From Azolla caroliniana (lineage: Eukaryota; Polypodiophyta): a stretch of 64,000 nucleotides of DNA. This document shows, one piece after another, positions 11,301 through 22,456 of the stretch (the first letter of the stretch is position 1; each line of letters opens with the position of its first letter). Below the pieces are notes generated by a model. It saw only the letters and a list, made by a program, of their open reading frames with translations. It was not told the DNA's origin and searched no databases. Where the stretch lies: positions 4,836,001 to 4,900,000 of the forward strand of contig JBHGNT010000022.1 of the NCBI GenBank assembly GCA_043228905.1. The letters run 5' to 3'. A program made the position numbers and the translations under genes.

Positions 11301-12822
11301 CGCTCCGGTAGCGAAGATGATGATGGTTCGTGTGGTGTTGGCGGTTGCTACGGCAAGGGGGTGGCATCTTCACCAGATGGACGTGAAGAATGCATTTCTT
11401 CAAGGCGATCTTGAAGAAGAGATCTTGTTCATCTTCCAGTCGGAGATGAACAAGTCGACGGTATGCCAGCTGAAGAAATCACTTTATGGCCTGAAGCAAG
11501 CCCCTCGAGCTTGGAATGCGAAGATCACGCACTGGTTGCGTAAGATGGGGTTTGCGGCCTCCAAGTTCGACTCTTCGTTGTTCATTCAACAAGGTCCAGA
11601 CGGTCTGTTTTGTATCTTGCTATATGTTGATGATCTAGTCATCACCGGACCCGGACTCGATGAAATCAGCCGAGTCAAGTCCTAGCTGTCGGACGCATTT
11701 GAGATGAAAGACCTGGGGGACCTTCACTATTTCCTTGGGATCGAGGTGATCCGAAACCCCCGATGACATATTGCTCTCACAAAGACACGATGTGTTGAAT
11801 ATGCTGTGCAAGTTCGGCATGACGGAATGCCGACCGATCTACACACCCCTGGACCGGAACCAGAAGCTCCGTCCCGACTCCGGACCGGCCTGCGATGAGA
11901 AGCGGTTCCGAAAAATCGTTGGAAGCCTTATATATTTGACAATCACCCGACCCGACATCAGTTATCCGGTCGGTGTGATCAGCCAATATATGCAGAAGTC
12001 GACCGTGGAGCACCTTCTGTGCGTGCATCGAATTTTGCGATATGTGAGCGGCACGAAGGACTGGGGACTGTTATATCGGCATGGTATAACTAAAGAGCTA
12101 GTCAGCTACACCGATGCCGACTGGGGTCGGCGATGCATCGGATCGCAGATCCACCTCCGGCTATATGTTTTCCGTGGGTAGCGCGGCTGTTGCATGGAGC
12201 AGCAAAAAGCAGCCAATAGTGGCCCTTTCGAGCACTGAGGCTGAATACTAGGGCTCTACCGTTGCCACCTGTAAAGCTATTTGGCTTCGGCAATTGCTAC
12301 AAGACCTGTGGATCGAGGTGCCAACCCCAATCTTGATCTACTGCGACAACATAAGCAGCATGTAGCTCACCAAGAAGTGCACTATCACTTCGTGTGTGAG
12401 CGTGTCATGAGCGGTGAAGTCGAACTTCGGTATGTTCATACGGATCGGCAAGTTGCCAACATCTTCACCAAACCGCTCGGATCGGACAAGTTGCAACACT
12501 TCACCAAAATGCTTGGTGTTCAGCATCTCGACGTGCCACACTTGAGGGGGAGAACAGAAGACACCAGATTTGGCAAAGGCAAAAAAACTGCCGATTGCGC
12601 TGGTGCGGGAAGAACTGACAAAGGGAGAGACAAGAAGGAGAAAGGAGCCGAGTCGACAAAGGAAGTTGACACATCTGAACAAGTCAGAACAAGCGGCAAC
12701 GACGACACAATCAAGAAGGACAGAGTCGATTGGAAGGAGGCCAAGACCCGGACATGGTCCGATGTGGTGAAGGGCCTGGAACCAGAAGATGAATTAGGAG
12801 CGACCGATTCGGACAGTAGCTA
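8381..12822 (+). pseudogene. CoM2 copia gag-pol polyprotein
   Basis: Starts MASSLPVEKLDRSNYASW at 8381. In order: Gag with LGGLAS (to about 8900); a damaged zinc knuckle, Phe replacing the second Cys (about 9140-9185); protease VWYIDSGAS (about 9365) followed by a stop; GAG-pre-integrase DLWHK (about 9760); integrase with SFIDDYSRHTW, RSDGGKEY and KCILVGYSHEQKGYKCYNPR (10010-10570); RT with KWVYKVKYNADG, YDETFAPVAK and ILLYVDDLVITG (11180-11650); RNase H with YTDADWG and DIFTKPLGSDK (12100-12490). There are at least ten stops or frame shifts. The frame then runs on into a polar tail (see that entry). Confidence 0.9.
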
Positions 12823-13082
12823 GAACGAATCAGAGATAGCCGATTCAGTTCAACAGACGGATTCAGAAGAACCGGATCAATTCAAGCGGCGAACTCACAG
12901 CAGCCCAGGGACCTGAATTGGGCCTGCTGAGCAGACAAGCCGACCGAGGAGGTCGAGGTCCGCAAAATCAGAAGGGTCGCGGCAAACGGAACCGGACCGG
13001 ACGAGGAGCCGGGTGGAAGGACCGACTGTCATGGAGATTGACACTACGATCCGACCTCAAGTTGAGCTTGAGGGGGAGGGAG
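12541..13082 (+). pseudogene. CoM2 C-terminal tail beyond RNase H
   Basis: After the usual copia end (LGVQHLDVPHLRG) the same frame continues through a Lys/Glu-rich stretch to RTWSDVVKGLEPEDE and ATDSDSS, a stop, then NESEIADS, an Arg-rich segment, and VMEIDTTIRPQVELEGEG running into the polypurine tract. The same landmarks recur in CoM1, CoM3 and CoM4. Most copia Pols end shortly after RNase H. No known domain is recognised. Confidence 0.65.
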
Positions 13083-13516
13083 TGTTGAGCGACAAGCTCA
13101 ACCGGATCCGGATTGGCTGAATAAACCAGAGCCGAATTGACATCCGAAAGGATGAGCCGGATCGCTGAGCCGGTGAGCAAGCGAGCCTGTGAGGTAGAGG
13201 GCCGGTTAGCCGGATCAAGTAGTAACCGGAAGTCTAGTAGCAACCTAGACTACTAGGTAGTTAATGTCTCGTAGTTAGTGTCAGACGTTCGTGTGAGCAT
13301 TGAAGTACACTATACCTCTGTCAGTCATCTTAGGACTTGTATAAATTGTGATGTTGAGCACGTTGTATGTACAAAGAGTTTTATAGAGTTGTTGAGAAGA
13401 GATTTAAGTTGTTCTGCTCTTTCTCTGTCTCTCCTACGTACCTTATGTGTGTTAATATCTCTCTCTCTCTCTCTCTCTCTTTTACTATCCGGCTAAGCCG
13501 GTTATCTACCACTTCC
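13083..13516 (+). repeat. CoM2 3' LTR (end trimmed)
   Basis: It begins TGTTGAGCGACAAGC after a GAGGGGGAGGGAG purine tract and follows the 5' LTR to CTATCCGGCTAAGCC, then breaks off into CoM1 sequence near 13516. Confidence 0.85.
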
Positions 13517-14508
13517 GGGTAAGTGGGCCGAATGGGGAGCTAAGCAGAAATGGCCAACCGGATGATGAGCCGGCGAGTGGTGAAGTCCCGACCATGCAAT
13601 CCCTTGGCCAAAAGCCAAGGAGACGACTTATGCGCAAGGAGAAGGGGAAGATGAAGATGCCGGATTACGCCACAAAGGAATGTGCTTCGGATTGGAGTGA
13701 ATCCAAAGTGGTCTGAAGCGAAGATGGACCTCCTAAGATGAGGCCACGCCGGCCAATAGGGTCATGAAATCAACAACGTAGAAACTGCATCGATCAACCT
13801 GCCAAAATAACCCCATAGTTCGGTACAAATACAATGGCTATATGCATATATGGTGAAGGTGGCAGAGGTGTGTGAGCTGAAGAGATACGTAGAAGCGGTG
13901 AAGGACGCAAATTGGCGTGCCGCCATGGAGGAAGAGATGTGCGCATTAGTGGCAAACGTGACGTGGGACATGGTTGACACCCCCAAGGGTGTAAAGCCAA
14001 TTGGATGTTGGTGGGTATACAAAGTTAAGTACAATGCCGACGACTCCATCAACCGATACAAGGCCCGATTGGTATCCAAGGTCTATGCAAAACAACATGT
14101 CGACATTTATTACGATGAAATGTTTGCACCAGTCGCAAAGATGACGACTGTTCATGTCTTCTTAGTAGTAGTGGCAGAGAAGGAATGACACTTACAATAA
14201 ATGGACGTAAAGAATGCGTTCTTGCAAGGAAAACTTAAAGAAAAAGTGTATATGGTGCAACCTCCCAGATTTCAGTTTGGATTGAATACGTTGGTTGTTT
14301 GTTGATTGAAGAAGTCCCTCTATGGACTAAAGCAAGCCCCCCGAGCCTGGAACACAAAGATCACACAAAGATTGCATCGGATAGGCTTTCCTCCGTTGAA
14401 ATCAGACTCTTTGTTGTTCATCCAGAAGGGTTGGAATGGCCGGTAACATCCTGCTTTATGTTGATGATTTTGTCATTGCCGGCGCTGACCTAGAAGAAAT
14501 GGCCGCGT
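13517..14508 (+). pseudogene. CoM1 linker and reverse transcriptase, right part
   Basis: It resumes the CoM1 text lost at 3350 with SGPNGEL, the linker between integrase and RT that reads LSGPNE in CoM2 and CoM3. RT follows: NWRAAMEEEMCALVANVTWDM, WWVYKVKYNADDSINRYKARL, YDEMFAPVAKMTT (13905-14160), then MDVKNAFLQG, YGLKQAPRAW and LYVDDFVIAG across frame shifts (14200-14490). X2 interrupts it at 14508. Confidence 0.85.
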
Positions 14509-15649
14509 TGTCGTGAAGATTTTTGGCAATGGTGTGAAAATTGCGAGGAACATACAAAATCGAGTGTGGTTCTTCACACACAATATAAAACAATAATAGT
14601 AAAGATAAGATTTTAGATTAGTTTAATATCTTGGTAAGAAAATATAGATGTCATCAAGAGCTTCCGAATGCATTTTACTACATGTGAAACGAACAACTAA
14701 GTGTCAAGTTATGTGAGTGTGAAGTTTGAGAAGAAGAGGAAAACAAAACTATGAGATATCCCACATATATAGGACAACATCAAGATTCCAGAGTATATAA
14801 GTAGAGCCAGATCTGTTTATATTATATTTATGTGTTTAGAGCACATAAAGGTTGAGGGTTCTATAACTTAGACGAATGGATGCTCCAAGTTATTTAAATA
14901 GGGTTTTGGACGGCACCGGACTAGATGCGGATCGGACCGGTAAAGATGGACGAATTGATCAGGTCTGTCGGATAGGTTGATCACGATGCACAATGTCTTG
15001 AAGATTCTCGTTGTGAAACGAACAAAATCTTCTATAGGTTCCATCGGTTCATTGGAGGTCGAGTGAAGGTGTAATATGTAGTTAAAACATTTGTAAATAC
15101 AAGACTAAAGCCTTGTAAAATTTGTGTTTATGGGGTGTAAATTAAATTTGAACCTTGCACCTCCAAGATAGGAGACAAATTACTTACCACTAAAACCACT
15201 ACTAAGTGCTTTAGAATTTGTATATTTTCTTTTCATATTCAGTATTTTGTAGGAAGCAAACATATAGAAACCGTGGGCACAAAACCATGGTTCTAGCCTG
15301 AGGTTTTAGCCCATGGTTTCAGCTCGTGGTTTTAGCCCATGATTTTTGCATGGAGAGACCTATAAAAGCCTATAGTTGGGCTTGTGTAAAAGAAAGGGGA
15401 TGGAACTAAAATAAAATAAAAAACTTTTAATCAAAGATTTGAGTTATCTTAATGGTGATGTATCTCGTTTCATAAAACTAAAGTCAAGGGTTCAATCTCT
15501 ATTTGAATCTCTCTCTCTCTCTCTCTTCATCCATCTATCTATCTCCAATACTTTCTCGCTTACGCTGCCAAAAACATTGAATCCTTCCGGTCCAGGATCC
15601 CGGCGGTTCCGCCTCACAATCCGTGCGTAGTGACGGCTTTTTCACGACA
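14509..15649. mobile_element. X2, second copy of the X1-type element, opposite orientation
   Basis: It starts TGTCGTGAAGAT and ends TTTTTCACGACA. The flanks are GCGT at 14505-14508 and GCGT at 15650-15653, a perfect 4-bp duplication in the CoM1 RT. Its last 75 bp are the reverse complement of the first 75 bp of X1, and its first 80 bp match the reverse complement of the X1 right end. No coding frame is evident. Most of the inside is AT-rich; a decayed tRNA-like segment is at 15133-15200. Confidence 0.75.
15133..15200 (-). other. Decayed tRNA-like segment in X2
   Basis: On the minus strand it carries TAGTGGTAAGT (A-box-like) and CTTGGAGGTGCAAGGTTCAA, matching the X1 segment at 5789-5856, but the B box has lost its last bases. 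Confidence 0.45.
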
Positions 15650-17126
15650 GCGTGAAGTCCCAACTGGCCGCATTGTTTGAGATTTTAGGATCTTGGGGAC
15701 CTTTACTACTTCCTCGAGATCGAAGTGATCCGCACCCCCGAAGGCATACTAATCAGCCAACAACATTATGTGCTGAGTATGCTCGTCAAGTTCGAGATGG
15801 CATGTTGTAAATCCATTGCAACTCCTCTAGATAGAAACGTCAAGCTTCGCCAAAATTCGGGAATAGCATGCGGCCCGACACGGTTCCAACAAATTGTCGA
15901 AAGCCTGATATATCTGATCATCACTCATTCAGACCTCAGCTATCCAATTAGACTTATTAGTAAATGTATGTCGGAGCCGATGAACGAACATTTTAGTGCG
16001 CACAAAGCATCTTACGATATGTAAGCAACACAAAGGATTGCTATATCGGGCAGATGTAACCGAACAGGTAGTCAACTACACAGATGTCGACTGGGCCGGA
16101 AATGTCAGTCATCACAGGTCCACATCAAGGTTTACATTTTCATAGGGAAGCGCCGCGATCGCTTGGAGCAGTAAGAAGTAGCCAAGAGTTGCACTGTGAG
16201 TACCGAGGCCGAATATCAAGGAGTGGTTGTTGTGACATGCGAAGCCATATGGCTGAAAATGCTCGTGAAGGATTTGCAAGTTGAGGTGTTTGAACCAATA
16301 ATCATATACTACGACAACCTTAGCAACATTCAACATGCGAAGAACCCTGTCTTCCACGCCCGGACAAAGCACATTGAGGTGCACTGTCATGTTATCCTTG
16401 AGCGATTTCTCTCCGGTGAAGTAGAACTTGTATACGTTTCGATGAATCGGCAGGCTACCGATATCTTCACCAAACCTCTCGACCTGGGCAAGTTGCGGCA
16501 GTTTTTGAGCATGCTTGGCTTGAAGCACCTCGACATTCCGAACTTGTGGGGGAGAAATAACAAAAAGGAGAGAGATTAAGGTAGCGTAAAGGAGGGAGAT
16601 GAAGTCTGAAAAACCGAATCAGATGTGGATTTCGATTTCGGGATCATTGAAGAAGCCGAGGACGGATGTAGGGGGAGCAACGAAAAGAACGAGCTAGAGC
16701 CAACCTAAAAAGGCAAGGTAGGTGGCTGAGCCAAGAAGGGAAGAGCCACATTGAACAAGAAGGCAAGGAACAAGGCATTGGCAGATGTGGTCAAGGACCT
16801 ATAAGAAGACGAATCGGAGACAACTGATTCGGTCAAGTGGTATGATTTGAACAAGACGAATCAGATAAAGGCAAGATGCACGAGAAGGCAACCGAAGACA
16901 ATGCCAAGGCGGGAGAGCCAATGGATCGAGGGGCGCTGAAGTCGCACAGGTGAGGAGAAGGCTGACGAAGGCCTTAGCAGCAAACAAGCCGACTGCGCAG
17001 GTGGAGGAGGGACGGACAGGATGGGACATGCAGCGCGAGCAAGGCATGAGGACTTCTAGAGGAGTCATTTGCAAGGACTGGATGCACTTGACACAACAAA
17101 CCAACCTCAACTTGAGCTTGAGGCAC
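15650..17126 (+). pseudogene. CoM1 RNase H region and C-terminal tail
   Basis: RT ends after X2 with a shifted DLGDLYYFLEIEVI, followed by GILISQQHYVLSMLVKFEM (15740-15800) and FQQIVESLIYLIIT. RNase H reads STEAEYQGVVVVTCEAIWL and HARTKHIEVHCHV to DIFTKPLDLGK (16196-16495). The tail reads ALADVVKDL, a stop, DESETTDSVK, then Arg-rich sequence and QPQLELEA before the purine-poor remnant of the polypurine tract. Stops and shifts are frequent. Confidence 0.8.
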
Positions 17127-17620
17127 TGTGAGCGAACAAGCTCAACATGGGTCGGACCTATTGGACAAGCTGGTAGGCCAGACCAGAATCGATCTGGTTG
17201 GCTAGGCCCACTTAGGCTGATAAGCCTAAGCTTCGGATTGGGTTCCGGACCGAATGCCGGATCGCTTGAAGAAGTCAGATACCGGATGTAGATGATGGAC
17301 TGGGTGTTGGATCTGGATGACAGAGCGACTGTGGAAGCCGATCCGGAACGTCACACGTGCTGATTAGACCTATTCTAGTAAATAGGCCTAATATAGGCAG
17401 TTAGTGTTAGAGGCTCTTTTCAGAGCATTAAAGTACATGTCAGTACTTCATGACAACCCTATCAAATGGGCTTGTATATATAAAGTGCATTTGAGCTCTA
17501 TTGTTTTTACGGAGCATTTTGTTATAGAGTTATCTGTTGTCTTCTCTCACTGAGTCTCTCTCTCTCTCTCTCTCTCTCTCAACCTTACTTTGTGTTAAAA
17601 CCTAACTATTATACCTCCAG
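17127..17620 (+). repeat. CoM1 3' LTR
   Basis: It begins TGTGAGCGAACAAGCTCAAC like the CoM2 LTR (TGTTGAGCGACAAGCTCAAC), has TATATATAAAG near 17475 and a long CT microsatellite near 17555-17580. The right edge is not sharp; a CoM-type end is expected by about 17620. Confidence 0.7.
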
Positions 17621-18036
17621 ATAACCGACTATGTACTCTGTGTGTTTCATATACACTTCGACACGTATTCTTTTACAATCTTCAACCTCGAATTCCACTT
17701 GGTAGGTAGAGGATTCTCCCCAATATGTCACCATTAGGTAGTCCTCATCGAAAAGGAGCTTGTTCGGAAAATGTGATTGTTATCTAGACCTTTGAAGTGT
17801 TCGTTAGAATACTAGTTCTTATGTGTAGCTTGAAGCTCATTTCTTTGGATCCATTTTGATCTTCTTGATTCAATTTCATCACAATCATCTACAATCACTT
17901 CGGATGCATTTTTACCTCTTGCAATCTTATGTGAACTACCTCAATAGAAGAAGAAGACCAACATTTTTACTTCTAGCAATCTTATGAAATTCTTAGGCTA
18001 CTATTTCTTTCTCTCTCTCTTTTTTTTTTTCGTACT

Positions 18037-18095
18037 TAGCTTACCCTAGTGGTAAGTTGTTACACTACAAGCACCGCGTCTTGGGTTCAAAACCC
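18037..18095 (+). other. tRNA-like segment
   Basis: TAGCTTACCCTAGTGGTAAG (A-box-like) is followed 30 bp on by GGGTTCAAAACCC, a B-box-like hairpin. No full cloverleaf closes, so this is probably a SINE or tRNA relic. Confidence 0.4.
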
Positions 18096-18156
18096 AATTT
18101 CCTCATCTCTCTATTATATACTTCATAGGTATCTCTTAATTCACTAGATGCCACTA

Positions 18157-18225
18157 TGGAATGTAGGGGTTGAACCCATGACCTCCTGGTCTCCATTAAG
18201 CAACCTTACCAACTAAACTACATCC
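18157..18225 (-). other. tRNA-like segment
   Basis: On the minus strand it starts GGATGTAGTTTAGTTGGTAAG and ends GGGTTCAACCCCTACATTCC. A 7-bp acceptor-like stem with one wobble can form between the ends, but the T stem is then out of register. A relic is likelier than a working tRNA. Confidence 0.4.
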
Positions 18226-18289
18226 ATCTAGGTTATATGTGTGTGTGTGTGTGTCAACGTATAAAGGCTAAAAAGCTCAAATGCAAGCA

Positions 18290-18718
18290 TAAGTGATATG
18301 TTTAATCATGCATTCAAACATGGTATGTTATACGATTGGACTACAAATTGGATCAAACCTTTACATAAAGGTGGAGATGTAAGTAATGTAAAGAAATATC
18401 GAACCATCATGGTTGGCTCGCTAATGGCAAAACATTTGGATGTATACTGGAATCAAAGATAAGTGCATGGGCTTAAAAAAAGGGTAAGAGCTTACGAAGC
18501 TGGCTTTAGAAAACACCATAACACCAGTGATCACCTTGTCAACCTTCGAGTATTAATGGAGGAAAGTCTCCTTAGAGGTAAAGGTTTATATTGTTGCTTC
18601 GTAGACTTCAAGAAACCTTTTGATATGGTACCTCGTGAGCATCTTTGGAGACGAATGGAAGAACTCATTGTGCCAAGTGAATATATGATTGCAATTTCCC
18701 AAATCTATGAGAAGGTTA
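18290..18718 (+). pseudogene. LINE reverse transcriptase, left half
   Basis: The protein text reads WIKPLHKGGDVSNVKKYRTI, a shift, then YEAGFRKHHNTSDHLVNLRV, GKGLYCCFVDFKKPFDMVP and REHLWRRMEEL, ending IYEKVM. These are the fingers and first palm motifs of a non-LTR retrotransposon RT, with FVDFKKPFD as motif A. The ORF continues at 62002, where CCVHMRDRLSTFF follows. The halves are separated by CoT3 and everything nested in it. Confidence 0.85.
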
Positions 18719-19087
18719 TGTTGGAAGCTGAGACTATCAATGTAGAAACAACAACATCAATATGTGATGGAGATCAACAAGTTGACATTGAGCAACTAAG
18801 CAAGATGTACATATTAACAAGTTGAAGGCAAACTAAACAGAGATCAAGATCCAAGACAAATGGTGAGAGAGAGACACAAAGGGGCACAAACAGAGAAACT
18901 GTATTATTAAAACATTACAATACAAAAAAATGGCAACAACAACCTTCTCATAAACTAGGTTACAAGCTCAGTATATATAATAACTGAACTAGGGCAACTA
19001 CCCTTTAGCCTAATTACAAAAATGTCCTAAACCTAGTTTGTCCAAGTGGGACACTATGAATACATCCATTATACCCCGTATTGAACA
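18719..19087 (-). repeat. CoT3 3' LTR
   Basis: Minus strand starts TGTTCAATACGGGG and ends CTTCCAACA. The adjoining 19088-19105 is a polypurine tract on the minus strand (GCGGGGGAG), placed as in CoT1 after a GCCCATT motif. It shares about 300 bp with the remnant at 61683-62001. Confidence 0.8.
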
Positions 19088-19105
19088 CTCCCCCGCAATG
19101 GGCAT

Positions 19106-19371
19106 ATACAATGAAAGAATCTATAATATGAAACAAAATGATACAAATTATACAAGAGGATGTTTGGACAAAGGAGCTTATGGCCGAAAGTAGAAGCTGG
19201 ATCAGTCATGTCGATTGTGAAAGGCCAAATTTTGAGAGTGTCAAAGACGATTTTCCGAAATCATCCCCATGTCCAACTCAATCGGACTGGTATCTTCTTA
19301 CGCCCATATGGTACCGAAGTGAACGGAATCGGTTAGCCAGAAGACATTTGGTCATCCTATCTACTACATTG
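19106..19371 (-). pseudogene. CoT3 RNase H C-terminal fragment
   Basis: On the minus strand it has the counterpart of DGMTKCLSADRF of CoT1 (GATGACCAAATGTCTT near 19340-19356), followed by divergent 3' sequence to the polypurine tract. Gy1 cut it at 19371; the upstream part resumes at 50975. Confidence 0.65.
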
Positions 19372-19462
19372 TGTCAGGAATAGTACTAAGACAGAGAGGG
19401 AATTAGTGCTGGAGAAGAGGATTAGTACTAAGAGGAAGGGAGTGTGTGGAACTCAGGAGAGA

Positions 19463-19514
<52 letters not shown>

Positions 19515-19626
19515 TGCTAACAAGAAGTATATTATATGAAGAGAAGATACAAGAAGAGCTAGGAGGCTTAAGATTGGTGTTGAACCGAATTGGTTTTGAT
19601 TAATGCTGTGTGGAACTCAGGAGAGA

Positions 19627-19680
<54 letters not shown>

Positions 19681-19975
19681 TGCTAACAAGAAGTATATTA
19701 TATGAAGAGAAGATACAAGAAGAGCTAGGAGGCTTAAGATTGGTGTTGAACCGAATTGGTTTTGATTAATGCCATGTGCCTTTATTTATAGTATTGTCAG
19801 GAGTTCTCTTGAATTTTCTAGAATGTTCTAGAGTAATTTGGAATATATATGAATTTCCTAGAGTGAAATAATAAATGAAAATAATATTTTTCATATTACA
19901 ATGCATGGTTTAATGGTAAAGGTTCAACCTTAGTTACATAATGTCATGGGTTCAAATCCTTATGTTACAATGCAT
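19372..19975 (-). repeat. Gy1 3' LTR with internal duplication
   Basis: It begins (plus) TGTCAGGAATAGTACTAA like the Gy2 LTR. A 164-bp segment is tandemly repeated (19443-19606 and 19607-19770), each copy with a GA microsatellite. A tRNA-like antisense segment lies near its right end (about 19905-19960). The exact inner edge is blurred by a local repeat of TTACAATGCATGGTTTAATGG. Confidence 0.85.
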
Positions 19976-21686
19976 GGTTTAATGGTTCTTGAAGACTTCT
20001 ATATTGACGATAGAAGTCTTCAAGAAGATCTTAACCATTCGCCAAAATTCGTCACTGCTTCCCAAGTACACTTGCTTGGACTATAGCCTTGCTAATCGAC
20101 CAAATAATAGAGCTTGTTGCAAACCATCTTGGAATCGAGGATGACAACAACCTCGTACTCAGGCCCATCTTCAAGTTCGATCTGGGGTGAAGATGGTGTA
20201 ATACGATTTGGGATAGTGCTGTCTTGATAGGGTTCTAGAAGAGAACTATGAAATACCAGATGTATCCGTATTTTGGGAGGTAAATCAAGGTGAAAAGTGA
20301 CATCATTAATTTTCCGTTAATACGGAAAGGGCCTAACCGTCAATAATCCAGTTTGTCACACGGTCGACTAGTCTTGATGTGTTGTCATAATAGCCATACT
20401 CAATCTCCAATATCAAAAGAGGATGGAAGCCGATGGCGATCCACATAGTCCTGTGTTTGCTGGGTGCGATGTAGATGGATAGATAGTTCCACCTGAATTC
20501 ATCGTAGCCACTCCAAATGATCCTCTGCACAAGGATTTTTGGGTAACTCAGGAGTTTCTAACACACAACAATGAGGACGATAGCCAATATAAGCGTAGAA
20601 TGGTGTAACCCCAATAGAGGAGTGGATAGAATTATTATAAGCAAATTCAGCAATGTGTAGAATATCTGACCAATCATTGGTACGTTCTGCTTGTCCATCT
20701 GTTTGGGGATGATAGCCGGAGGAGAGATTGCAAGTGACCTTGAGCATTTTGAAGAGATGCTGCCAAAATTTAGAGACGAATTGAGGTCCATGATCACTGA
20801 TGATATTGTCGGGAACACCATGATGTTGAAATACTTCACGCATAACAATTGCTGCGGTTTCTTCACTAATAATTTATTTAGTACGGGACACGAAATGTGC
20901 CATCTTAGTATATTGATCTACCACTATTAAGAGCACATTGAAGCCCTTCGAATCCAAAAGATCTGTAATAAAATCTAGAGAAATAGATTGCCACATTTTG
21001 CTGATCAGTAACGGCTCCAACAAACCATATGTATCACATGTTCGAACATAGTCTTCAACAAATCTTCGCATATGGGGCCACCAAAATGATCGTTGTACTA
21101 AATCCAACATTTTAGTATTACCTAAATGTCTGGGTGTGTATGTGTCATGAAAATTTTGTACTATTCGAAGGCGACAAGAATCATTGGGAACATACAAAAG
21201 TTTTTTAAAGAAGAGTAAACCATCATGACATTTGAATTGTCGATAATCCGTACCTGGTTGTTGTGACTGTGAACAAGATACTCGAGAGGAATCGACTTGA
21301 TCTAGAATAGCTTGAGCAAAAAAATTTGTCTTCAAATCTTCATGTATGGTATTGATAATGTGGGAATCAAATGGAGTGTCAAAAACCCACGTTGCTTGAA
21401 GTTGTGATGGACACAAGATTACTTGCTTTTGATTGTCAAAGGCTGGATCACTAGGACAAGGAGCTATATACGAGCATCATGATAATGCATGTGCCTTCCC
21501 TTGTTGCTTGTCCGAACGATAATCTTGAAGTTGAAACGAGTGAGGAACTGAGCCCACTGAGCTTGTCATTTATTTAACATGCGAGCATTATCGAAGTAGG
21601 CAAGATTCTTGTGATTAATAAATACAATGACTTGATGAGGAGATCCTTCTAGAAAATGCCTCCATTGTGCAAAACAGTCCACCATT
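19976..21686 (-). pseudogene. Gy1 RNase H end, integrase and chromodomain
   Basis: Minus-strand reading from 21686: RNase H tail with FLTRFNFKI; the integrase zinc region with YRQFKCHDGLLFFKKLLYVP and LVQRSFWWPHMRRF (21240-21080); core with SISLDFITDL, VVDQYTKMAHFV, ISDHGPQFVSKFW and SSGYHPQTDGQAERTND (20990-20690); then VTPFYAYIGYRP, and a degraded chromodomain with EYEVVVILDSKMVCNKLYYLVD (about 20190-20110). The order and motifs equal those of Gy3. Several stops and shifts break it. Confidence 0.85.
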
Positions 21687-21975
21687 TGTTGAATGCGGGT
21701 CAATGAATGTATTCATATTGTCTCCCTTTCTACACACTAGGGTTAGGCTATTTATGTAAATAGTGAGAAGGGCAGTTGCCCTAAGTAGTCATCATATAAA
21801 CTGACTTTGTAACCTAGCTTTTGGTTGTTGCAATTATAGTTCATCTTGCATTCTTGTTGATATTCCTTCTATTCTGTTTGTAGTTGCCATCAATGTTCTT
21901 CATTGCATTTATCAATGATCTCCTCACAGAAGAGTGTTGAGATTGTTCTGCACCTAGAAGGCCGTGTTCTCAACA
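21687..21975 (+). repeat. Solo LTR of the CoT2 type
   Basis: It begins TGTTGAATGCGGG and ends TCTCAACA, like the CoT2 LTR at 50149-50476. Gy1 sequence lies on both sides, with flanks CCATT (21682-21686) and CTATT (21976-21980). The base after it continues the Gy1 RNase H motif encoded by GACAAGGAGCTATTAGC on the minus strand. Confidence 0.85.
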
Positions 21976-22003
21976 CTATTGCTAATAGCTCCTTGTCATG
22001 TAT

Positions 22004-22456
22004 TGAAAAGAATTGCGTGCGGAAGCAATATAGGAAATAGAACAACAGAAAACGCAGGTTTAATGGAAAGCTTAGGTTTGCATAGTACACATGGGAGAGA
22101 TAGAGAGAGAGTAAAACACTAGAGCTTAATTCAAAAATAATACTCGATCTGTACATACGTCGTGCTCAGTGAGCACCTTTTATACAAGCCTTGACAATGG
22201 GCTAACACAAGTACTGACAATACTTGACTGCTCATAAGTGAGCATTGACACTCACTTCCAAAATTATTCCTTTACGAGGAATATCTCTCTAACGGCCTTT
22301 CGGTTTACACACCGATACGGCCTTCCTACGCACCGGTCTGCGTACTGGTTTACGCATCCGTTTTACGCACCAGTCCGGCCTAACCGATCAGTCCCAACTG
22401 ATCCGGTCCTCAGCTTGCTCAGCCGATCTGGCCGCTGTTGAGCTTGTCTCTCAACA
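22004..22456 (-). repeat. CoM3 3' LTR
   Basis: Minus strand starts TGTTGAGAGACAAGCTC and ends CTTTTCA. The adjacent 22457-22470 gives the polypurine tract GAGGGGGAG on the minus strand. It nearly matches the LTR at 29380-29828. Confidence 0.92.

Larger units (their letters stand above)
7807..13516 (+). mobile_element. CoM2, Ty1/copia element, decayed full length
   Basis: Two LTRs of the same family, an initiator-Met primer site at 8277-8288, Gag-Pol in the standard copia order and a polypurine tract (about 13068-13082). It lies inside CoM1: the ten bases 7797-7806 are the CoE1 duplication plus CoM1 sequence. The 3' LTR lacks the last 25 or so bases, and no matching right duplication is seen, so a small deletion trimmed that edge. 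Confidence 0.88.
17621..18289. other. Spacer with tRNA-like sequences, no gene seen
   Basis: AT-rich sequence with a CT/T-rich run (18007-18030), a TG microsatellite (18238-18253) and two tRNA-like segments described separately. No open frame with recognisable content. It separates the two nests and may be the oldest, unassigned DNA in the window. Confidence 0.5.

Noticed and set aside
18463-18825. A possible small host gene (GFRKHHNTSDHL...)
   Set aside because: It is the RT of a LINE; its last 35 codons are LTR sequence of CoT3.
19406-19603. Frame with a long Arg-Glu alternating peptide
   Set aside because: Translation of a GA microsatellite inside the Gy1 LTR.
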